Of a stretch of DNA of 64,000 bases, positions 24,710-33,401 are shown in pieces. This DNA comes from Pseudomonas fluorescens. GTDB lineage: Bacteria; Pseudomonadota; Gammaproteobacteria; Pseudomonadales; Pseudomonadaceae. Position 1 is the first letter of the stretch, and every line of letters begins with the position of its first letter. A model generated the notes under the pieces. It ran no database searches and was not told where the DNA came from. It saw only the letters and a program-made list of their open reading frames with translations. A program made the translations under genes and the position numbers. The stretch lies in assembly GCF_902497745.1 (NCBI RefSeq), contig NZ_CABVHJ010000017.1:2501-66500 (forward strand), given 5' to 3'.

Positions 24710-24733
24710 ACGTTCGGCGCGGCGAAAAATTTA
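24710..24733 (-). promoter_or_regulatory. PvdS iron-starvation box for mbtH
   Basis: On the minus strand TAAAT (24733-24729) and CGT (24712-24710) are 16 bases apart, the PvdS spacing. The first three bases are the TAA stop codon of pvdH. Confidence 0.8.
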
Positions 24734-26143
24734 CAGCGCCGCCGTGGCAGCGGCCAAAGCGCGACCGAAGATTTCCGCAACGCGATCGATTTCGGCGGCA
24801 GTAATCACCAGTGGTGGCAGGAAACGCACCACCGCACCATGGCGACCGCCCAGTTCCAGAATCAGCCCACGCTTGAGGCATTCGCGCTGGACCAGCGGCG
24901 CCAGTCGCGCAAACGCCGGCGGGTGGCCGAGCGCATCCGGCGTGCCGTTCGGCTCGACCAGTTCGACGCCGAGCATCAGGCCACGACCGCGTATGTCGCC
25001 CAGTTGCGGGAAGTCGCGTTGCAGGATGCGCAGGTGCTCGCCGAGGCGCTCGCCCATGGCAGCGGCGTGTTCGCAGACCTTGTGTTCAACCAGATAACGC
25101 ATCACCGCAGAACCTGCCGCCATGGCCATCTGATTGCCGCGGAAGGTGCCGGCGTGAGCCCCTGGCTGCCAGGTGTCGAGCCAGTCGCGGTAGACCACGA
25201 CAGCCAATGGCAGGCTGCCGCCGATAGCCTTGGACAACACCACCACGTCCGGGGTGATGCCGGCGTGTTCGAAGGCAAACATCTTGCCGGTGCGGGCGAA
25301 ACCGCTCTGGATCTCGTCGACGATCAGCGCCACACCGGCCTTCTCGGTGATCCGGCGCAAGCCGCGCAACCACTCGATATCCGCCGGAATCACGCCGCCT
25401 TCGCCCTGCACCGCTTCGACGATCACCGCCGCAGGCAATTGCACACCGGCCTCGGGATCGTTGAGCAGGTTTTCCAGGTAACTCAGGTTAGCCTTCACGC
25501 CTGCTGCGCCACCGAGGCCGAACGGGCAACGGTAGTCATACGGGAACGGCATGAACTGCACGCCACTGCTGAGCAAGGCGCCCAGCGGCTTTTTCGGCCC
25601 GAGGCTGCCCATCAGGCTCAGCGCGCCTTGGCTCATACCGTGGTAACCGCCGGAAAACGACAGCACGGTGCTGCGCCCGGTCGCCGTGCGTACCAGCTTC
25701 AGCGCCGCTTCCACGGCATCGGTGCCAGTCGGGCCGCAGAACTGGATTTTCGCTTCAGCCGCGAGGGCCGATGGCAGCAGGCCGAACAGGTCCTGCACGA
25801 ACTGATCCTTGACCGGCGTGGTCAGGTCGAGGGTGTGCAGCGGCAATTCATCGGCCAGCACCTGCTGGATCGCTTCGATCACCACCGGGTGGTTATGCCC
25901 CAGCGCCAGCGTGCCGGCACCGGCCAGGCAGTCGATGAAGGTGCGGCCTTCGACGTCTTCGACATACAGGCCTTTGGCACGTTTGAGCGCCAGAGGAATA
26001 CGCCGCGGATAGCTGCGAGCGTTGGATTCCTGCCGGGCCTGGCGGGCCAGCAATGGCGACTCATTGAACTGGTACAGCGTTTCGGCCGGCGCCGAGCTAA
26101 CCCGGGCCGACGACTCTTCGATAAGGCTGGTGGCGACTGACAT
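24731..26143 (-). CDS. pvdH: PvdH, diaminobutyrate-2-oxoglutarate aminotransferase
   Basis: This encodes 470 residues from MSVATSLIEESSARVSS; GAGGGG lies upstream. It is a class III PLP aminotransferase: QFCGPTGTDAVEAALKLVR, FSGGYHGMSQGAL, VIVEAVQGEGGVIPAD, LIVDEIQSGFARTGKMF and the PLP lysine in VVLSKAIGGSLPLAVVVY. It makes L-2,4-diaminobutyrate from aspartate semialdehyde, the precursor of the pyoverdine chromophore residue loaded by PvdL module 4. A PvdS box precedes it and mbtH follows. Confidence 0.93.
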   Translation of the reverse strand: MSVATSLIEESSARVSSAPAETLYQFNESPLLARQARQESNARSYPRRIPLALKRAKGLYVEDVEGRTFIDCLAGAGTLALGHNHPVVIEAIQQVLADELPLHTLDLTTPVKDQFVQDLFGLLPSALAAEAKIQFCGPTGTDAVEAALKLVRTATGRSTVLSFSGGYHGMSQGALSLMGSLGPKKPLGALLSSGVQFMPFPYDYRCPFGLGGAAGVKANLSYLENLLNDPEAGVQLPAAVIVEAVQGEGGVIPADIEWLRGLRRITEKAGVALIVDEIQSGFARTGKMFAFEHAGITPDVVVLSKAIGGSLPLAVVVYRDWLDTWQPGAHAGTFRGNQMAMAAGSAVMRYLVEHKVCEHAAAMGERLGEHLRILQRDFPQLGDIRGRGLMLGVELVEPNGTPDALGHPPAFARLAPLVQRECLKRGLILELGGRHGAVVRFLPPLVITAAEIDRVAEIFGRALAAATAAL

Positions 26144-26245
26144 CTCTCGACCCCTCAATTGGCTATGGATAGTGACCAAAACAGCACACCGGACAGGTGC
26201 GCATTCCGATTGCGGGGCGCACTTGCAGGTTTTCCTGTTCTGGAA

Positions 26246-26269
26246 ACGCTTAAGGGGCTTGAGGATTTA
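26246..26269 (-). promoter_or_regulatory. PvdS iron-starvation box for pvdH
   Basis: On the minus strand CTAAAT with TAAAT at 26269-26265 and CGT at 26248-26246, separated by 16 bases. It sits about 100 bp before the pvdH start, downstream of the GNAT gene's stop. Confidence 0.82.
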
Positions 26270-26285
26270 GCCTGTGATCGAATTG

Positions 26286-26771
26286 TCAGACCGGCGATGC
26301 CAGCGACTTGTGCATGGGCAGGGTCTGCAAGCCTTGGTATTCGAGCGCTGGCGCTGATTCGCGGTAACCCAGTCGGTGATAAAACGCACGACCGGTGCGC
26401 GTGCTGTTGAGGTCAGCATGAGAAACGCCGCAAATCCGTAACCAGCCCTCCAGATCCTGGATCAACGCTCGCCCGACGCCCCGGCGAAATGACTCTGGCT
26501 GCACGTAACACAGCGAAATATCGCCACTGACCTCGGCCATGCCGACACCAACCGGTCTGTCCGCCCACAAAGCAATACATAGATAGAAGTGGGGATCGGC
26601 AAGTCGAGCGCTGATGAAATCGGCGCATTGCCGGCCGATCCATTGGCTGACGAGTATCGGATCATTACGGTGGTCGAGCGCACAACCGATGCGAATCGAA
26701 CGTTCGATGATGCGGCTGATGATACCGGCGTCGGCCAGGATGGCCGGACGAATGCAGATGGGTGCTTCCAT
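26286..26771 (-). CDS. GNAT-family N-acetyltransferase
   Basis: This encodes 161 residues. GNAT features are the N-terminal ICIRPAILADAGIISRIIERS, the beta-4 segment ISLCYVQPESFRRGVGRALIQDLEGW with the acetyl-CoA loop (R-R-G-V-G-R) and the C-terminal TRTGRAFYHRLGYRES. The substrate is unknown. It lies upstream of pvdH on the same strand, but pvdH has its own PvdS promoter, so a pyoverdine role is not implied. Confidence 0.85.
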   Translation of the reverse strand: MEAPICIRPAILADAGIISRIIERSIRIGCALDHRNDPILVSQWIGRQCADFISARLADPHFYLCIALWADRPVGVGMAEVSGDISLCYVQPESFRRGVGRALIQDLEGWLRICGVSHADLNSTRTGRAFYHRLGYRESAPALEYQGLQTLPMHKSLASPV

Positions 26772-26878
26772 GGCGCAGTTCCCTCAATCCATTGAGTCAA
26801 AGCTGCGTTGACCTTACCCCTCCCCCTGCCGGATAGCGAACGCCGAGAAGTTACATTTGATGTGTCTGGCGCGATTTA

Positions 26879-26964
26879 CTGCAGGAGCTGCCGAAGGCTG
26901 CGATCTTTTGATCTTGATCTTGAAAAACAAAATCAAAAGATCGCAGCCTTCGGCAGCTCCTACT
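26879..26964. repeat. REP doublet, GTAGGAGCTGCC family
   Basis: GCAGGAGCTGCCGAAGGCTG and the inverse ending CGGCAGCTCCTAC flank a centre with repeated GATCTTGATC. It lies between the GNAT gene and the sensor-kinase gene's 3' end. Confidence 0.87.
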
Positions 26965-26979
26965 CAGGCGGTGCTGGAA

Positions 26980-28302
26980 TCAGACAGGCTGCAACGGCAT
27001 GGTCAGCTCGACGCGCAGGCCATCCGGGCGGCTGTCGAAATGCAGGGCACAGTCGCAGCGCTGGACGATCGCCTGAACAATTGCCAGGCCGAGGCCACAT
27101 CCGGTGCTCTGGCCGTTGCGCCAGAAGCGTTGGGTCAGGTGTTGCAGATCATCCGGCGCAATCCCCGGGCCATGATCGCGCACAATAAAACGTACGCGGT
27201 TGCCAATGGTTTCCAGGCTCAGTTCAACCGCACAGTCTTCGGCGGTATGGCGCAAGGCGTTATCGAGCAGATTGCGCAGCGCCGCAATCGACAGCACCGC
27301 CGGCATTTGCAGCGGTGCAACGGAAAGGCTGGTCGGCAGGTGCAATTTGATCCGCAGGCGCTCGCCCCCCGTGGCGTCCTGAATCGCCAGGCGTGCCACT
27401 TGCTCGGCGCTGCATTGCGAGCCGTCATCGAACGACAGACTGCCCTCGACCCGCGCCAGCAACAGCAGTTGTTCGAGGGTGCGATGCAGACGATCGGCGC
27501 CCTCCTCGGCCCGCGCCAGCGACTGATCGCGGGCATTGCCTTCAGTCATGCGCGCGACTTGCAGGTGCGTCTTGATCGCCGTCAGCGGGCTGCGCAGTTC
27601 GTGCGCCGCGTCACCGGTCAGGCGGCGTTCACGCTCGATGGTTTTGCCAATGCGCTGGAACAACTGGTTTTGCGTTTCGAGCAACGGCTTCAGTTCACTG
27701 GGGAAGGTCTGGATCTGCAACGGCTCAAGCGAGTCGGCGTTGCGTCGCATCAGCGCTTCACGCAGGCGATTGAGCGGCGCCAGCCCTTGGCCGATACCCA
27801 ACCACAGCAGGCACAGACAACCCAGCAACGCCACCCCCACCGGCACCGACGCCGCGAGCAGGATCGACATGTTCAGAGCTTCGCGCTCGATCTGCCGGTC
27901 AGCGGTGGTAATCCGCACATCGCCTCGGGCAAGGGTGAAACTGCGCCACGGTGCACCGTCGATCATCTGATCGTGGAAGCCCATTTTCTCGGCTTCCAGC
28001 GCTTGTTCGGGGTTGTTGTGACTGCGCGCGAGGATTTCCCCGCGTAAGGAGCTGACTTGGCAGGCCATGCCGCCGGGGATATTCAGTTGTTCGGCACTGA
28101 AATGGGTGCCCTCGCCTTTGCTCGGCAAAGTCGGCAACTGTTCCAGCAGCCCGGCGACCATGCGCGCCGACGCCACCAGACGCTGGTCGAGGGAAAACAT
28201 CATCTGATTGCGCAGATCACTGAGCATCCAGGCCGCTGCCAGTGCCCAGATCAGCGCAAACGCGGCGCCGAGGGTCAGGCTCAGGCGCAGTCGCAGACTC
28301 AT
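26980..28302 (-). CDS. dsbS: Sensor histidine kinase, DsbS-like (QseC family)
   Basis: This encodes 440 residues; the ATG overlaps the regulator's stop (TGATG). Two membrane helices (about 8-30 and about 147-172) bracket a periplasmic domain with a single cysteine, Cys81, in GGMACQVSS. A HAMP-like linker, H-box DAAHELRSPLTAIKTHLQV, N-box LRNLLDNALRHT and G-box GPGIAPDD/GLGLAIVQ follow. In P. aeruginosa the neighbouring pair PA2479/PA2480 (DsbR/DsbS) senses copper and controls dsbDEG, and I recall that a periplasmic cysteine of DsbS matters for copper binding. Synteny with dsbDEG here supports the name. Confidence 0.85.
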   Translation of the reverse strand: MSLRLRLSLTLGAAFALIWALAAAWMLSDLRNQMMFSLDQRLVASARMVAGLLEQLPTLPSKGEGTHFSAEQLNIPGGMACQVSSLRGEILARSHNNPEQALEAEKMGFHDQMIDGAPWRSFTLARGDVRITTADRQIEREALNMSILLAASVPVGVALLGCLCLLWLGIGQGLAPLNRLREALMRRNADSLEPLQIQTFPSELKPLLETQNQLFQRIGKTIERERRLTGDAAHELRSPLTAIKTHLQVARMTEGNARDQSLARAEEGADRLHRTLEQLLLLARVEGSLSFDDGSQCSAEQVARLAIQDATGGERLRIKLHLPTSLSVAPLQMPAVLSIAALRNLLDNALRHTAEDCAVELSLETIGNRVRFIVRDHGPGIAPDDLQHLTQRFWRNGQSTGCGLGLAIVQAIVQRCDCALHFDSRPDGLRVELTMPLQPV

Positions 28303-28982
28303 CACTTGCCTTGGTCCCCACCGTCGGCCGGGCCGAGGCGGTAGCCCAGACCGCGCACGGTCTCGACGATGCCTTTGCCCAGTTTGCTGCGCAGGTGATG
28401 GATGTGCACGTTCAGCGCGTTGCTTTCCAGTTCATCGTTGAAGCCGTAGACGCTGTCTTTCAACTGTTCGGTGGACAGCACCCGGCCGCGATTGTGCAGC
28501 AGCGCTTGTAACAGCGATTGCTCGCGACGCGACAAATCCACCGGTTGTCCGGCCAGAGTGGTTTCGCGACTGCTCGGATCGTACGTCAGCGCGCCGTGCT
28601 CGATCAGGTTGACGCTGCGCCCAGCGACCCGGCGCAGCAAGGTTTGCAGACGGGCGAACAGTTCACGCAGATCAAACGGTTTGAGCAGGTAATCGTCAGC
28701 CCCGGCCTGCAAGCCGTCGACACGGTCGGTGACCGAGTCGCGCGCGGTCAGGATCAGCACCGGAATTTCCAGGCCGCTCTGACGCAACTGTTGCAGCAAT
28801 TTGAGGCCATCTTCGTCGGGCAGGCCGAGATCGAGCACCATCACGTCGAATTCGGCCACCTTGAGCATCGCCCGCGCTTTCGACGCGGTGTTGACGTGCT
28901 CAACAGTCAAACCCTGAGCCGTGAGACCGGCAACGATGCCGCTGGCGATCAGCTCATCGTCTTCGCAAACCAGTACGTGCAT
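28302..28982 (-). CDS. dsbR: Response regulator, DsbR-like (OmpR/QseB family)
   Basis: This encodes 226 residues. The receiver domain has acidic pocket residues in VCEDDELIASG, phosphoacceptor Asp in VMVLDLGLPDEDG and Lys in DDYLLKPFDLRELFA. The C-terminal winged helix ends NALNVHIHHLRSKLGKGIVETVRGLGYRL. It is transcribed with the kinase gene and lies divergent from the dsbD operon, with the hemopexin-like gene between. The likely target is the direct repeat at 29945-29962. Confidence 0.86.
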   Translation of the reverse strand: MHVLVCEDDELIASGIVAGLTAQGLTVEHVNTASKARAMLKVAEFDVMVLDLGLPDEDGLKLLQQLRQSGLEIPVLILTARDSVTDRVDGLQAGADDYLLKPFDLRELFARLQTLLRRVAGRSVNLIEHGALTYDPSSRETTLAGQPVDLSRREQSLLQALLHNRGRVLSTEQLKDSVYGFNDELESNALNVHIHHLRSKLGKGIVETVRGLGYRLGPADGGDQGK

Positions 28983-29219
28983 GGGTGCTCCGTGGATAAA
29001 AAAGGCGAGTGAAGCAGGTGAGGATTAAGCGGCAATTATGGCCGTCACCGGCGTTTACCGAAAGCCGGGCAAGAACATCGGGCGCCACCCGACGCAGGGG
29101 CTCCCCCGGTTCTGAAACTTTCCCACCAATAAAGAAACAGTTTCTCCCTATGGAATAACCCTTCGATCCTTTAGTTTTCGGCTGGCAACCACCGACAACT
29201 TTAAATGGACTTGATAAAC

Positions 29220-29912
29220 ATGCCTAAACTAAAAAACTTCGTCGCGATCGATTGGCGCTCCGGCCTTGACCGTATTTATTTCTTCTTCAAGGACAGCGAC
29301 ACCTATTCCCGATTCGACCTCGGTGACAACAAGGTATCTGCCAACTATCCCGCTTCTGTCGACGGTAGCTGGGACAGCTTTGACCCCTATGCCAAAGACT
29401 TGCGTTTCGGACTGACGACCACTTCATTCGGCTGGAACACCAAGTCCGATGAAGACATTGCCTGGTTGTTCTTCTATCAGGGAACCACACCCATGGTGTG
29501 TAAATACAACCAGGACAAGGACAAGGTCGATGCCTTCTATAAAGTTGCCGATTCGATCTGGAAGCCGATACTGCCCTACTTCGACAAGATCATCGCCGGC
29601 ACCTGGTTCCAACTGACCGGTCACCCGTTTCTGTTCAGGTTCATCCTCAACGACGGACACTATCTATCGTTCAACTACAAGGCAAAGACCCTGACTTACA
29701 AATCGTTCGGGGATTATCAACTTGGCGCGCTGAAACCGTACAAGGATCGCATCATCACGGCAGCGCAAAATGACCGCACTTTGGCCGACAGTTACTGGTA
29801 CATCTTCCTGACCGACAACCAATACCTGACTTACAACATTCAGTCCGACCGCCTGGTCTCCGGCCCGCAAACCATCAACGACAAGAACTGGCCCGGACTG
29901 CTGCGCGGCTGA
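29220..29912 (+). CDS. Hemopexin-like four-bladed propeller protein
   Basis: This encodes 230 residues from MPKLKNFVAIDW; an ATG 15 bases upstream is possible. Four hemopexin-type repeats can be read, each an aromatic-rich blade: DRIYFFFKDSDTYSRFD (about 16-32), DIAWLFFYQGTTPM (about 80), a third at PFLFRFILNDGHYLSFNY (about 141-158), and a fourth YWYIFLTDNQYLTYN ending in NDKNWPGL. There is no signal peptide. Codon use and composition are more AT-rich than the neighbours, hinting at acquisition. Related bacterial proteins occur alone or in insecticidal-toxin settings; ligand and role are unknown. It sits between dsbR and dsbD, interrupting the usual divergent pair. Confidence 0.75.
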   Translation: MPKLKNFVAIDWRSGLDRIYFFFKDSDTYSRFDLGDNKVSANYPASVDGSWDSFDPYAKDLRFGLTTTSFGWNTKSDEDIAWLFFYQGTTPMVCKYNQDKDKVDAFYKVADSIWKPILPYFDKIIAGTWFQLTGHPFLFRFILNDGHYLSFNYKAKTLTYKSFGDYQLGALKPYKDRIITAAQNDRTLADSYWYIFLTDNQYLTYNIQSDRLVSGPQTINDKNWPGLLRG

Positions 29913-29944
29913 TTGGCCGAAGCCCGGAGGGCCTTGTAGGATAG

Positions 29945-29962
29945 GGTTAATTATCGGTTAAT
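29945..29962 (+). promoter_or_regulatory. Direct-repeat site upstream of dsbD, candidate DsbR box
   Basis: GGTTAAT occurs twice, at 29945-29951 and 29956-29962, an exact heptamer with 11-bp period. One-helical-turn direct repeats are what OmpR-family regulators bind. It lies 49 bp before the dsbD start, next to where a promoter should be. Confidence 0.6.
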
Positions 29963-30010
29963 CGCCGCCGCCCATTCTGCACCTCACTTGCACAGGGACA
30001 AGGCTCCTCC

Positions 30011-31744
30011 ATGCGTCATTTTTTTCTTTTGTTTGCTCTGCTGATTTCCAGCCTGGCCCAGGCCGGGAACAATCCATTTGATACCAAACCCGAGTTTCTG
30101 CCGGTCGACAAAGCGTTCGTGCTCACCTCCGAACGTCTGGAATCCGGTGAAACCCAGCTGTTCTGGCAAATCACCGACGGCTATTACCTGTATCAGAAAC
30201 GCCTGAAATTCGATGGCCTGAGCGTCGAACAGCAGCCCGCACTGCCCGAAGGCGAGTCCCACAGCGACGAGTTTTTCGGTGAGCAACCGGTCTATCGTCA
30301 AGGGCTGGAGGTGAAGATCCCGGCAGCAGCCACAGGCCAGATCAAGGTCAGCTATCAGGGCTGTGCCGATGCCGGTCTGTGCTATCCGCCGCAAACCCGG
30401 GTTATTGATCTGGGCGGCAAAGCAGCAGTGGCTGCAAGCGCTGAAGCGCCGGATCAGGCCTTGGCCAGCAGCCTGCAACAACGCGCGCTGGGCTGGAGCT
30501 TGCTGGTGTTTTTCGGCCTCGGACTATTGCTGGCCTTCACACCGTGCACATTGCCAATGCTGCCGATTCTCGCCGGTATGGTGGTCGGCAGTGGCGCCAC
30601 CCCGCGTCGCGGTTTCGCGCTGGCCGGCAGTTATGTGATCTGCATGGCCCTGGTGTATGCGGCGATGGGTGTTATTGCTGCGCTGCTCGGTGCGAACCTG
30701 CAAGCGTGGTTGCAGAATCCATGGCTGCTCGGCACGTTTGCCGCGATTTTCGTGGTCTTGGCCTTGCCGATGTTCGGTTTCTTTGAACTGCAACTGCCGG
30801 TGGCCCTGCGCGACCGCCTCGAACACGCCTCGCGCAGCCGCAGCGGTGGCAGCCTGATCGGCGCCGGGGTGCTTGGTGCCTTGTCCGGTCTGCTGGTCGG
30901 CCCGTGCATGACCGCGCCGCTGGCCGGTGCATTGTTGTATATCGCGCAGAGCGGCAATGCGCTGCACGGTGGCTTGATCCTGTTTTCGCTGGGTATCGGC
31001 ATTGGTGTGCCGTTGCTGTTGCTGGTCACCGTGGGCAATCGCTTCCTGCCTAAACCCGGTGCGTGGATGAACCTGCTCAAAGGCGTGTTCGGCTTCCTCT
31101 TTCTCGCCACCGCGCTGTTGATGTTGCGCCCTGTACTGGACGCTTCGTTGTGGCTGGGCCTGTGCGGTGCACTGCTGTTGATCGCCGCGTTCTGCGCCTG
31201 GAAACAGTCCGAGGGTTTTGGCCGCGTTGCCCAGTTGTTCGGCGCAACCTCGCTGTTGCTCGGGTTGTGGGGCAGTTTGCTGGTGATTGGTGCGGCGGGC
31301 GGCAGCGATGATCCGTATCAGCCGTTGCAGGTCTACAGTGCCGGCCGCGCCAGTACGGCGGCGCCATCGGCGCATGACGCGTTCACCACTATCAAGGAAC
31401 CGGCGGCGCTACAACGCGAACTCGATGCCGCCAAGGCTCAGGGTCAGTGGGTGCTGCTCGATTACTACGCCGACTGGTGCGTGTCGTGCAAAGTCATGGA
31501 GAAACAGGTATTCGGCAAGGACAAGGTCATGCAGGCGTTGAGTGACGTGCGCCTGCTGCGGCTCGATGTCACCGAAGATAACGCCGCCAGCCGTGAGCTG
31601 CTCAGCCGCTACAAAGTGCCGGGGCCACCGAGTTTCGTCTGGATCGGCACGGATGGCGAAGAACGCCGCAGCCAGCGCATCACCGGCGAAGTCGATGCCG
31701 AGACATTCCTGCAACGCTGGGCTACCACCCGGGAAGCCAATTAA
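30011..31744 (+). CDS. dsbD: Thiol:disulfide interchange protein DsbD
   Basis: This encodes 577 residues with a signal peptide (to about AQAGN, residue 20). The periplasmic alpha domain has its Cys pair in YQGCADAGLCYPP. Eight membrane helices form the beta domain, with Cys in FTPCTLPMLP and GPCMTAPLAG. The C-terminal thioredoxin-like gamma domain carries YADWCVSCKVMEKQVF. It carries electrons from cytoplasmic thioredoxin to periplasmic partners, here the TlpA-like and DsbG proteins encoded next. It is the dsbD2 type, clustered with dsbE and dsbG as in P. aeruginosa PA2476-2478. The start has AAGG upstream. Confidence 0.92.
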   Translation: MRHFFLLFALLISSLAQAGNNPFDTKPEFLPVDKAFVLTSERLESGETQLFWQITDGYYLYQKRLKFDGLSVEQQPALPEGESHSDEFFGEQPVYRQGLEVKIPAAATGQIKVSYQGCADAGLCYPPQTRVIDLGGKAAVAASAEAPDQALASSLQQRALGWSLLVFFGLGLLLAFTPCTLPMLPILAGMVVGSGATPRRGFALAGSYVICMALVYAAMGVIAALLGANLQAWLQNPWLLGTFAAIFVVLALPMFGFFELQLPVALRDRLEHASRSRSGGSLIGAGVLGALSGLLVGPCMTAPLAGALLYIAQSGNALHGGLILFSLGIGIGVPLLLLVTVGNRFLPKPGAWMNLLKGVFGFLFLATALLMLRPVLDASLWLGLCGALLLIAAFCAWKQSEGFGRVAQLFGATSLLLGLWGSLLVIGAAGGSDDPYQPLQVYSAGRASTAAPSAHDAFTTIKEPAALQRELDAAKAQGQWVLLDYYADWCVSCKVMEKQVFGKDKVMQALSDVRLLRLDVTEDNAASRELLSRYKVPGPPSFVWIGTDGEERRSQRITGEVDAETFLQRWATTREAN

Positions 31745-32625
31745 TGCTGACTTTCACCCTCGGCACCTTCGCCATTGCGCTTAATCACCTGCTGCTGATC
31801 AGTGCCTTGGCGCTGGCGACCTTTGTCGGCTGGCGGGTGGCCAAGCGTGGTGGCGATAACCCCGAGTCGGCATTGTTCAGTCTGTTTCTGCTGGGCATGC
31901 TCGCAGCGCGTGTTGCCTTTGTGCTGCTGTACTGGTCGCACTATCGCAGTGATCCGTGGCAGATCATCGATTTGCGTGACGGCGGTTTCCTCGCCTGGCC
32001 GGGGGTGATCGCGCTGTTACTCGCGGCGCTGTATCGCGGCTGGCGCCGTCCGGGCTTGCGTCGTCCGTTGGGTTTTGGTGTGGCCAGCGGTGTGGCGTTC
32101 TGGCTGTTGGCCACGCTGTCGCTGAATATCTATGAACAAGGCACCCGGCTGCCGGACATCTCCCTGCGCAATGCGGCTGGGGAAACCATCCAGCTCAGCG
32201 ACTATCAGGGCGGCCCGCTGGTGATCAATCTGTGGGCGACCTGGTGTCCACCGTGCCGACGTGAAATGCCGGTACTGGAAAACGCTCAGCAACAGCGCCC
32301 GGACCTGACCTTCCTGTTCGTCAATCAGGCCGAAAGCATGCAAAGCGTGGCGACGTTTCTCGAAACCCAAGGCCTGAGCCTGAACAACGTGTTGTTTGAC
32401 CGCAGCGGTCGGCTGGGCCAGGCCGTGGGTTCCATGGCATTGCCGACTACGCTGTTCTATAGCCCCGACGGTCGGTTGCTGAGCAGTCACCTTGGTGAGC
32501 TATCGAACGCCAGCCTGGCGCGCGCGCTGGAAAACTTCGACACCCCGACCCCGAATTCGAACCCGGCCACTGCACCGGCCACCTCTGCAAGGAAACTGCC
32601 ATGCCCCGCCTCCGCCACCTGCTGA
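31744..32625 (+). CDS. dsbE: Membrane-anchored TlpA/DsbE-like thioredoxin
   Basis: This encodes 293 residues; the ATG overlaps the dsbD stop (TAATG). The N-terminal half has about four membrane helices like a shortened prolipoprotein diacylglyceryl transferase (LLLISALALATFVGWRVAKR, AARVAFVLLYW). The C-terminal half is a TlpA domain with active site WATWCPPCRREMPV and cis-Pro at MALPTTLFY. It should reduce periplasmic disulfides using electrons from DsbD. Its last 25 bases overlap dsbG, so the tail ending PCPASATC is dictated by the overlap. Confidence 0.88.
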   Translation: MLTFTLGTFAIALNHLLLISALALATFVGWRVAKRGGDNPESALFSLFLLGMLAARVAFVLLYWSHYRSDPWQIIDLRDGGFLAWPGVIALLLAALYRGWRRPGLRRPLGFGVASGVAFWLLATLSLNIYEQGTRLPDISLRNAAGETIQLSDYQGGPLVINLWATWCPPCRREMPVLENAQQQRPDLTFLFVNQAESMQSVATFLETQGLSLNNVLFDRSGRLGQAVGSMALPTTLFYSPDGRLLSSHLGELSNASLARALENFDTPTPNSNPATAPATSARKLPCPASATC

Positions 32626-33371
32626 CGCTGACTCTGGGCACCGCCCTGCTGCACTTGCCGTCGGTGCAGGCTGCTGAAGAGTTGCCTGCGGCGATCAAAC
32701 AGATCGAAGCCAAAGGCGCGAAAATCGTCGGCCAGTTCGACGCCCCCGATGGCTTGCGCGGTTATGCGGCGCAATATCAGAATCGCGGCATGGCGCTGTA
32801 CCTGACCCCGGATGGCAAACACGTTTTACTCGGTAATCTGTACGACGCCGACGGTAAGGACTTGAGCAGCGAGCCGCTGCAAAAACTGGTTTACGCGCCG
32901 ATGGCCAAGGAAGTCTGGACCAAGTTCGAGGCAAGTAACTGGATTCAGGACGGCAACAAGGACGCACCGCGCACCGTGTACCTGTTCAGTGACCCGAACT
33001 GCCCGTACTGCAACATGTTCTGGGAACAGGCGCGGCCGTGGGTCAAGGCTGGCAAGGTGCAGTTGCGGCACATCATGGTCGGCATCATCCGCGAGGACAG
33101 TCCGGGTAAATCGGCAGCACTGCTGGCGGCGAAAGACCCGGTCAAGGCACTGGAGGATCACGAAAAGGCTGGCAAGGGCAGCTCGCTCAAGGCCTTGAAA
33201 GATATTCCGGTGGCGGTGCAGAGCAAACTGGCGGCGAACATGCAGTTGATGGAAGACCTCGATTTGCAGGCGACACCGGCAATCTTCTATATGGATGACA
33301 AGGGTGAGCTGCAACAGCAGCAAGGTGCGCCTTCGCCGGACAAGTTGGCGAAGATTCTTGGACCGAAATAA
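32601..33371 (+). CDS. dsbG: Disulfide isomerase/chaperone DsbG
   Basis: This encodes 256 residues with AAGGAA before the ATG. The signal peptide ends near VQAAEEL. An N-terminal dimerisation domain is followed by a thioredoxin domain with active site SDPNCPYCNMFWEQA and cis-Pro loop LQATPAIFYMD. CPYC and length match DsbG more than DsbC (CGYC). It protects or isomerises periplasmic thiols and is kept reduced by DsbD. Confidence 0.9.
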   Translation: MPRLRHLLTLTLGTALLHLPSVQAAEELPAAIKQIEAKGAKIVGQFDAPDGLRGYAAQYQNRGMALYLTPDGKHVLLGNLYDADGKDLSSEPLQKLVYAPMAKEVWTKFEASNWIQDGNKDAPRTVYLFSDPNCPYCNMFWEQARPWVKAGKVQLRHIMVGIIREDSPGKSAALLAAKDPVKALEDHEKAGKGSSLKALKDIPVAVQSKLAANMQLMEDLDLQATPAIFYMDDKGELQQQQGAPSPDKLAKILGPK

Positions 33372-33401
33372 TCTTTCAGTCTTTATTGCCTGATCTGGCC
33401 T

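Noticed and set aside
26286..26771. GNAT gene upstream of pvdH as part of the pyoverdine regulon
   Set aside because: The PvdS box lies downstream of this gene and drives only pvdH; no box precedes the GNAT gene.
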